Shown here in pieces: positions 35,201 to 39,083 of a stretch of 39,083 bases of DNA. The notes below the pieces were generated by a model, which saw only the letters and a list, made by a program, of their open reading frames with translations, ran no database searches and was not told the DNA's origin. The stretch's first letter is position 1; each line of letters begins with the position of its first letter. The stretch spans positions 62,378 to 101,460 of the forward strand of contig NZ_DOEH01000012.1 of NCBI RefSeq assembly GCF_003533305.1, written 5' to 3'. The DNA is from Providencia sp. (GTDB lineage Bacteria > Pseudomonadota > Gammaproteobacteria > Enterobacterales > Enterobacteriaceae). The translations under genes were made by a program, and so were the position numbers.

Positions 35201-38200
35201 CTAGCGGTACGGGGCAAAAAGGTGAACAAGGGGTTGTCGATAAAATAGAAATTACAACTGGCAATACGAGCAATCTACATTCAGGTGATTTATTAGACAT
35301 CACAGTTTCTATTTCAGATACCTTTGGTAACGGATTAGTTGGTTTAGATACCAATAAGATAGATATTGGTAATCATAAAGGCGACACCTTAACATGGGTT
35401 GATAAAGGCGATGGTAAGTACACAACGACTATCACATTAACCGAACTAGGCATTAATGACTTAACCGCATCTATCAATAACCAGAAAACACTTCCTGTAC
35501 AAATCCATGTCAACAATGCAACAGGTAAAGATAAGGTCAGCGAAGTTAAAATAACCCTCACAGAACAACCCGCAGCGGGCTCAAGCAGCACATTAATTGT
35601 CGAATTAACTGATAAAAATAGCCACCCTGTCGTTGGTGAAAAAGAGATTATTGTTGATATTGATGGCAGCAAACACACTCTGCCAGCGAAAGAAAGTAAG
35701 CCCGGTATTTATGAAGTCACACTGCCAGCACTGCTCGCGGGAGACCACAATATTAGTGCTAGCGTTAATGGCAAAGATTCAACTAAAAACACATTGGTAG
35801 TCGCACAACCCACCTCGATTAAATCGGAAAACGCTAACGGTACTGGTCATAAAGGTGAAAAAGGGGTTATCGATAAAATTGCGATAACCACTGGCAATAT
35901 TACGCATCTGCAATCAGGGGATAAGCTTGAGGTCATCGTCACGTTAACTGATGCATTTGGTAATGCATTAAAAGATATTGATACTAGCAATATCACCCTA
36001 GATGGGCACAAAGCAGGCAGTCTCACATGGGTTGATAAAGGTGATGGTTCATACTCAGCCAATATCACGTTAACCGAAGCGGGCAGTAATAGCTTAATCG
36101 CTTCCATTAATGGTCATAAAACACCCATAGTACAAGTTCAAGTCGGTAATGCGACGGGTACAGATAAAGTCAGTAAAATCGAGATCCTTACCATCAAAAC
36201 ACCGCCTGCCGGTACAGAGGGTAATCTCACCATCAAGCTGACAGATAAATATGGCAACCCAGTGATCGGTGAAAAGGAAATTACCGTTAATATTGGAGGA
36301 CAACCGCACAAACTAGCCGCAACGGAAAAAACTGACGGTATTTATGAAATCACTCTGCCAGCACTTCAAGCGGGTAACCACAACATTAGCGCTAGCGTTA
36401 ATGGCAAAGATTCAATCGAAAATACATTAGTGGTGGCAAAACCCACCCCAGTTAAACCGAAAAACCCCAAAGGGACAGGCAACAAAGGTGAACAAGGGGT
36501 TGTTGATAAAATTACCATAATGACGGGCAATACCGCTAACCTACAGTCTGATGATAAATTAGAGATTACTGTCTCTATCATCGATGCTTTTGGTAACGGT
36601 TTAACGGAACTCGACACCAACAACATCAAACTTGAAGGATATAACGGAACGTTAGTCTGGAACGATAAAGGTGATGGGGCTTACACGACAACTCTCACAT
36701 TAACCGAGGTTGGCACAAAAGATTTAATCGCTTCAATTAATGGTAATAAAACACCTACAAAGACAATTCAAGTTAACCATGCCAACGGGAAAGACAAGGT
36801 TAGCAAAGTTGTCATCACGAAAAAAGAACAACCTGCCGCGGGCTCTAACAGCACAATAACCGTCACATTAACCGATAAACATGGCAGCCCGGTAGTCGCT
36901 GAAACTGAAATGACTGTCAATATTGATGGCAAGCCGCATACCCTCCCCGCGAAAGAAGGGAAACCGGGTATTTATGAAGTCACGCTACCAGCACTGCAAG
37001 CAGGTGACCATAAAATTACTGCCACGGTGAATGGACAAAACTCCGCTAAAGATACTTTGGAGGTGAAAAAACCGGCCCCAATTAGCTCGAATAATTCAAG
37101 CGGAACGGGTAATAGTGGTGAACGTGGCGTTATCAATAACATTACCCTGACTACAGGTGATATCACACGCCTGCAATCAGGTGACAAACTGGATATCACG
37201 GTAACCTTAGTTGATGCATTTAATAATCCGTTAACGGCTATCGACACAAGCAATATCATTCTCGATGGGTATAAGACAAGTTCGTTGAAATGGACTGACA
37301 ATGGTGATGGCTCTTACACTATCGCTTTACCATTAGCGCAAATAGGTTCGAATGACTTATCTGCGTCTATTAATGGCCATAAAACACCAATAACCAAAGT
37401 TGAAGTTAATAATGCGACTGATTTCAATAAAGTCAGCAATATCGTACTTGATACAATCAGCCCTAGCGAAGCGGGTGAAAAGCAAACTATCACGGTAAAA
37501 GTCAGCGATTTATACCAGCATCCCGTTACAGCTATCTCAAGCAAGATTGCAATTAAGATCAATGGAAAATCAGCAGCAATTACTTTAGTGGATTCATTGA
37601 CTGAGAAAGGTACTTATACCGCTGAATTACCAGCAAAAAATTCGGGTAAATATACCATTGAAGTTAATGCCAATAACAAAATAGCATCACAAATTTGGAT
37701 AGTAAAAGCGACGAGAACGATCTCCGTTAATAAAAAGGATGGTAGTGGTGTAGAAAATCAACGTGGTGTCATTAAAACCATCGAGTTAACCTCTTCATCG
37801 ACCAAAAATCTCAAATCAGGCCAATCATTACAGTTATCTATGGTACTCAAAGATGCCTTTGATAACCCTCTTGAAGGGCTCAATGGTTCCAATATTCAGT
37901 TACAGCATCAGCAAAAAATATCTGGCAACCTTATTTGGTCAGACCAACACAACGGTAGCTACACCACTCTTTTGCCACTAACAAAAATTGGCCAAGACAA
38001 TTTAACGGTAAAAGTGAACCAAATAACAACTTCGCCACTTGTTATTAATATCGGTAATGCCACCGGAACCACCCAAATCAAACAAGTTAAAATTAACAGC
38101 ATCACTACACCAGCCGCTGGTGAAACCAGTGCTATAACACTGGCACTTACTGATGACAACAACCAACCCATCACAGGGATAGATAATAACGTAATAGCCT

Positions 38201-39083
38201 CTATCGATGGTGCTGAAGAGTTGCTTAAGATCACTGAAACCGTCAACAAAGGAACCTATACCGGTACCCTTTCTGGCCAAAAATCAGGAGACCATAAAGT
38301 CATCGTAACGGTTGGCGGTGTTAAATCTGCTGAATCAACCTTAACAGTCACCTCACCGACAGCTATAGCCAACAATAACAGTGGTAAAAAAGGTTCTCGT
38401 GGTGTGGTCAACACCGCGATACTCACCGTTTCACCAAGCAAAGACTTGAAGTCTGGCGATACGTTAAAGCTAACGGCTACGTTAAAAGATGCTTTTGATA
38501 ACTCACTAACTGGCGTCGATTTAGCGCAATCACTTACCCATAAGCAAACAGGTAAAGTCACTTGGGTAGCACAAAAAGATGGAACTTATACGGCCAACTT
38601 AGCCTTAATGCAATTGGGACAAGACCATTTATTTATCACCGCAAATAAGATACAAAGCCCAACGATTATTATTGATGTCAAGCCACAGTTAGGCAGTAAT
38701 GCTATCCATAAAATTGATATCAATAACATCGCACCAGCAGCAGCCGGCGCCGAAAGCACCTTCACGGTATCCCTGACGGATAAAAATGGTCACCCAGTCA
38801 CTGGCATCACACAGGTTGACGTTAAAATCGGTCAGCAACAACCCTTAAAAGTTGCCGTTACCCAACAAGCAAATGGTAGTTATATCGGAACATTGTTAGG
38901 TCAGCAAAGTGGTTCACACAATATTGTTATCACTGCAAATAGCCAATCATCAAGACCAGAAACACTACAAGTTATAGCTCCAGATACAGTAACCGCAACG
39001 TCAAATGGTGCTGGTACATCAGGAGCTCGTGGTGTGGTAGACAGTGTTACATTCAGCACAAAACCAAGCACTGATTTTAAATC
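32215..39083 (+). CDS. Giant inverse autotransporter adhesin with repeated Ig-like domains, partial
   Basis: The frame opens at an ATG at 32215 (AGGAATGAA upstream) and is open, without a stop, to the window edge: at least 2289 codons. The N terminus parallels the first adhesin: signal peptide (1-39, cut after SYA), periplasmic helices, beta-barrel (about 115-360: HRTDGRLQTNNGIG, MGVNAFFDHDLSRYHSRLGFG), and two Big_1-type domains starting near residues 458 and 585. From about 683 a passenger of tandem domains begins; its unit is about 211 residues, seven complete units plus the start of an eighth. Each unit has a Gly-rich linker (GTGxKGEQGV), an Ig-like domain (LQSGD...TDAFGN...DGSYTT) and a second one (PAAG...LTDKNGNPV...PGIYE). 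No LysM is seen. Expected to be a cell-surface adhesin; ligand unknown. Confidence 0.93.
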   Translation, partial: MNPATSTQKPTLKHKLSNGFVLFTAIWSSVIVPITPSYAKMLSPDELPTLGSDSAPTDDHKVEQFIAEYSQSAAHFIADKKSTKDLADIAQDYARNKVTHTATNEINRWLSKTGNAKFSVDVDKKLSIKNTQLDWLIPWYDQPDLLLFSQHNIHRTDGRLQTNNGIGVRHFTPERMMGVNAFFDHDLSRYHSRLGFGAEYAQDFLKLSANTYMRTSSWRSASELDNDYNARPANGWDLQAEGWLPSYPNIGGNLKFEQYFGDDVALFGKDKRQKDPLATTVGVNWTPFSLVTLNAEHKISGKLSETSAKVQFTWALGKTLAEQLDPTKVGDSRRLMGNRYDFVNRNNNIVLEYQKKTLISLSLPAKIQGQSGDELPIINALTTKYPLDNLVVQAPEFLSAGGKINLNGAATQVKLPSYKVAMTEQERQKINLYRLTVTASDTKGNISPQATTLIEVTNSGVLSIRQNEITQKGNTLANGQDVNTLTIVARDPLGNVAPNANVTFTLPPELKLVTQKATSSSMAFSNLFKKMQAAKSTTKQKYDIVTNMKGEASIQFTSLVTGEHRIQATAGKGTPIESIFVFIADTQQAHINAFNIISDNAVADGKAKNKINFHITDNNNHPIKGVMLHLDSKNATVTQVNPSDEQGNTEVDVSTLIAGSTNITASLNEQNVTATVNFVFGQLAHVVITDISQAAAGDDSTITISLTDTHGNPVSGADGTVMVNIDGTETPVIITETHPGSGIYIGSLPGQQMGKPTVTVTVDGQVSPSETMIIEPPKPISPANPNGTGPKGEQGVINSIIITPNKSHGLQSGDTLELTVTITDAFDNGLSGLDTNNINIGDHKGDSLHWTDNKDGSYTTTLPLTDVGNKDLTASINGTTSPQTQVQVENATGTTNVDKVEITNITKPVAGADSTITIELTDKNGNPVVGETEITINIDGKPHILPVTEKSPGIYETTISGQHAGNHSISATINGEESPKELLIVDKPQPIQPKDPSGTGQKGEQGVVDKIEITTGNTSNLHSGDLLDITVSISDTFGNGLVGLDTNKIDIGNHKGDTLTWVDKGDGKYTTTITLTELGINDLTASINNQKTLPVQIHVNNATGKDKVSEVKITLTEQPAAGSSSTLIVELTDKNSHPVVGEKEIIVDIDGSKHTLPAKESKPGIYEVTLPALLAGDHNISASVNGKDSTKNTLVVAQPTSIKSENANGTGHKGEKGVIDKIAITTGNITHLQSGDKLEVIVTLTDAFGNALKDIDTSNITLDGHKAGSLTWVDKGDGSYSANITLTEAGSNSLIASINGHKTPIVQVQVGNATGTDKVSKIEILTIKTPPAGTEGNLTIKLTDKYGNPVIGEKEITVNIGGQPHKLAATEKTDGIYEITLPALQAGNHNISASVNGKDSIENTLVVAKPTPVKPKNPKGTGNKGEQGVVDKITIMTGNTANLQSDDKLEITVSIIDAFGNGLTELDTNNIKLEGYNGTLVWNDKGDGAYTTTLTLTEVGTKDLIASINGNKTPTKTIQVNHANGKDKVSKVVITKKEQPAAGSNSTITVTLTDKHGSPVVAETEMTVNIDGKPHTLPAKEGKPGIYEVTLPALQAGDHKITATVNGQNSAKDTLEVKKPAPISSNNSSGTGNSGERGVINNITLTTGDITRLQSGDKLDITVTLVDAFNNPLTAIDTSNIILDGYKTSSLKWTDNGDGSYTIALPLAQIGSNDLSASINGHKTPITKVEVNNATDFNKVSNIVLDTISPSEAGEKQTITVKVSDLYQHPVTAISSKIAIKINGKSAAITLVDSLTEKGTYTAELPAKNSGKYTIEVNANNKIASQIWIVKATRTISVNKKDGSGVENQRGVIKTIELTSSSTKNLKSGQSLQLSMVLKDAFDNPLEGLNGSNIQLQHQQKISGNLIWSDQHNGSYTTLLPLTKIGQDNLTVKVNQITTSPLVINIGNATGTTQIKQVKINSITTPAAGETSAITLALTDDNNQPITGIDNNVIASIDGAEELLKITETVNKGTYTGTLSGQKSGDHKVIVTVGGVKSAESTLTVTSPTAIANNNSGKKGSRGVVNTAILTVSPSKDLKSGDTLKLTATLKDAFDNSLTGVDLAQSLTHKQTGKVTWVAQKDGTYTANLALMQLGQDHLFITANKIQSPTIIIDVKPQLGSNAIHKIDINNIAPAAAGAESTFTVSLTDKNGHPVTGITQVDVKIGQQQPLKVAVTQQANGSYIGTLLGQQSGSHNIVITANSQSSRPETLQVIAPDTVTATSNGAGTSGARGVVDSVTFSTKPSTDFK
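34561..39083 (+). repeat. Tandem 630-639-bp coding super-repeat in the giant adhesin
   Basis: The glycine codon that starts the GV of the linker recurs at 34597, 35230, 35863, 36496, 37126, 37765, 38401 and 39031. Spacings are 633, 633, 633, 630, 639, 636 and 630 bp, all multiples of three. Units near the barrel share linkers of the form GTGxKGEQGV or GTGxKGEKGV, while distal units read NSGERGV, ENQRGV, KKGSRGV and TSGARGV. This shows older or less homogenised repeats toward the C terminus. Confidence 0.9.

Noticed and set aside
33651..38561. Many minus-strand open frames of 60-109 codons inside the giant adhesin
   Set aside because: They are antisense shadows of the repeat-coding frame and recur with the repeat period; none has a ribosome-binding site or domain.

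Overview
This window is a chromosomal segment of a gammaproteobacterium in Enterobacterales, most probably Morganellaceae and probably Providencia. The evidence is the AT-rich composition, several ERIC-type repeats, and the block ssb / uvrA / tyrB-alr-dnaB / qor / dusA, which follows the E. coli gene order with aphA and the yjb genes missing between tyrB and uvrA. The genus is an inference; family assignments come from reading the proteins, with no database search.

Layout. 1-1495: the 5' part of a winged-helix regulator running off the left edge, then about 1.1 kb of decayed DNA with the tail of an IS3-type transposase. 1496-11824: the housekeeping block, including ssb, uvrA with a LexA box, tyrB, alr, dnaB, qor and dusA, with ERIC sequences beside uvrA and dnaB. 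12006-14125: small accessory genes (a DUF1471-type periplasmic peptide, a small lipoprotein, a HigBA toxin-antitoxin pair). 14275-18819: a nucleoside hydrolase, an inducible-type ornithine decarboxylase and a YnaI-type mechanosensitive channel, all on the minus strand. 19080-21746: a PEP mutase/isocitrate lyase-family gene overlapping ada, then an APH(3')-like kinase.

21811-27065 is a complete deoxyribose utilisation cluster. A mutarotase-like protein, permease DeoP and deoxyribokinase DeoK lie on the minus strand; a short-type deoxyribose-phosphate aldolase DeoC and a DeoR-type repressor are divergent on the plus strand. The shared 169-bp control region carries a DeoR-operator-like palindrome, a CRP-like site and another palindrome. 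Sugar would enter by DeoP, be anomerised, be phosphorylated by DeoK and be cleaved by DeoC to acetaldehyde and glyceraldehyde-3-phosphate.

27066-29370: an unusual array of 70-bp direct repeats in front of a self-inhibited (class II) Fic AMP-transferase, then RNase Z/BN. 29552 to the right edge: two tandem inverse autotransporter (intimin/invasin-type) adhesin genes with duplicated promoters. The first is short (732 aa, two Ig-like domains). The second is giant and still open at the edge (at least 2289 codons), with seven complete repeats of about 211 residues, each a pair of Ig-like domains joined by a Gly-rich linker.

The most interesting parts are the 70-bp repeat array before fic, the paired adhesins with their regular super-repeat, the deo control region, and ERIC elements inside regulatory gaps.
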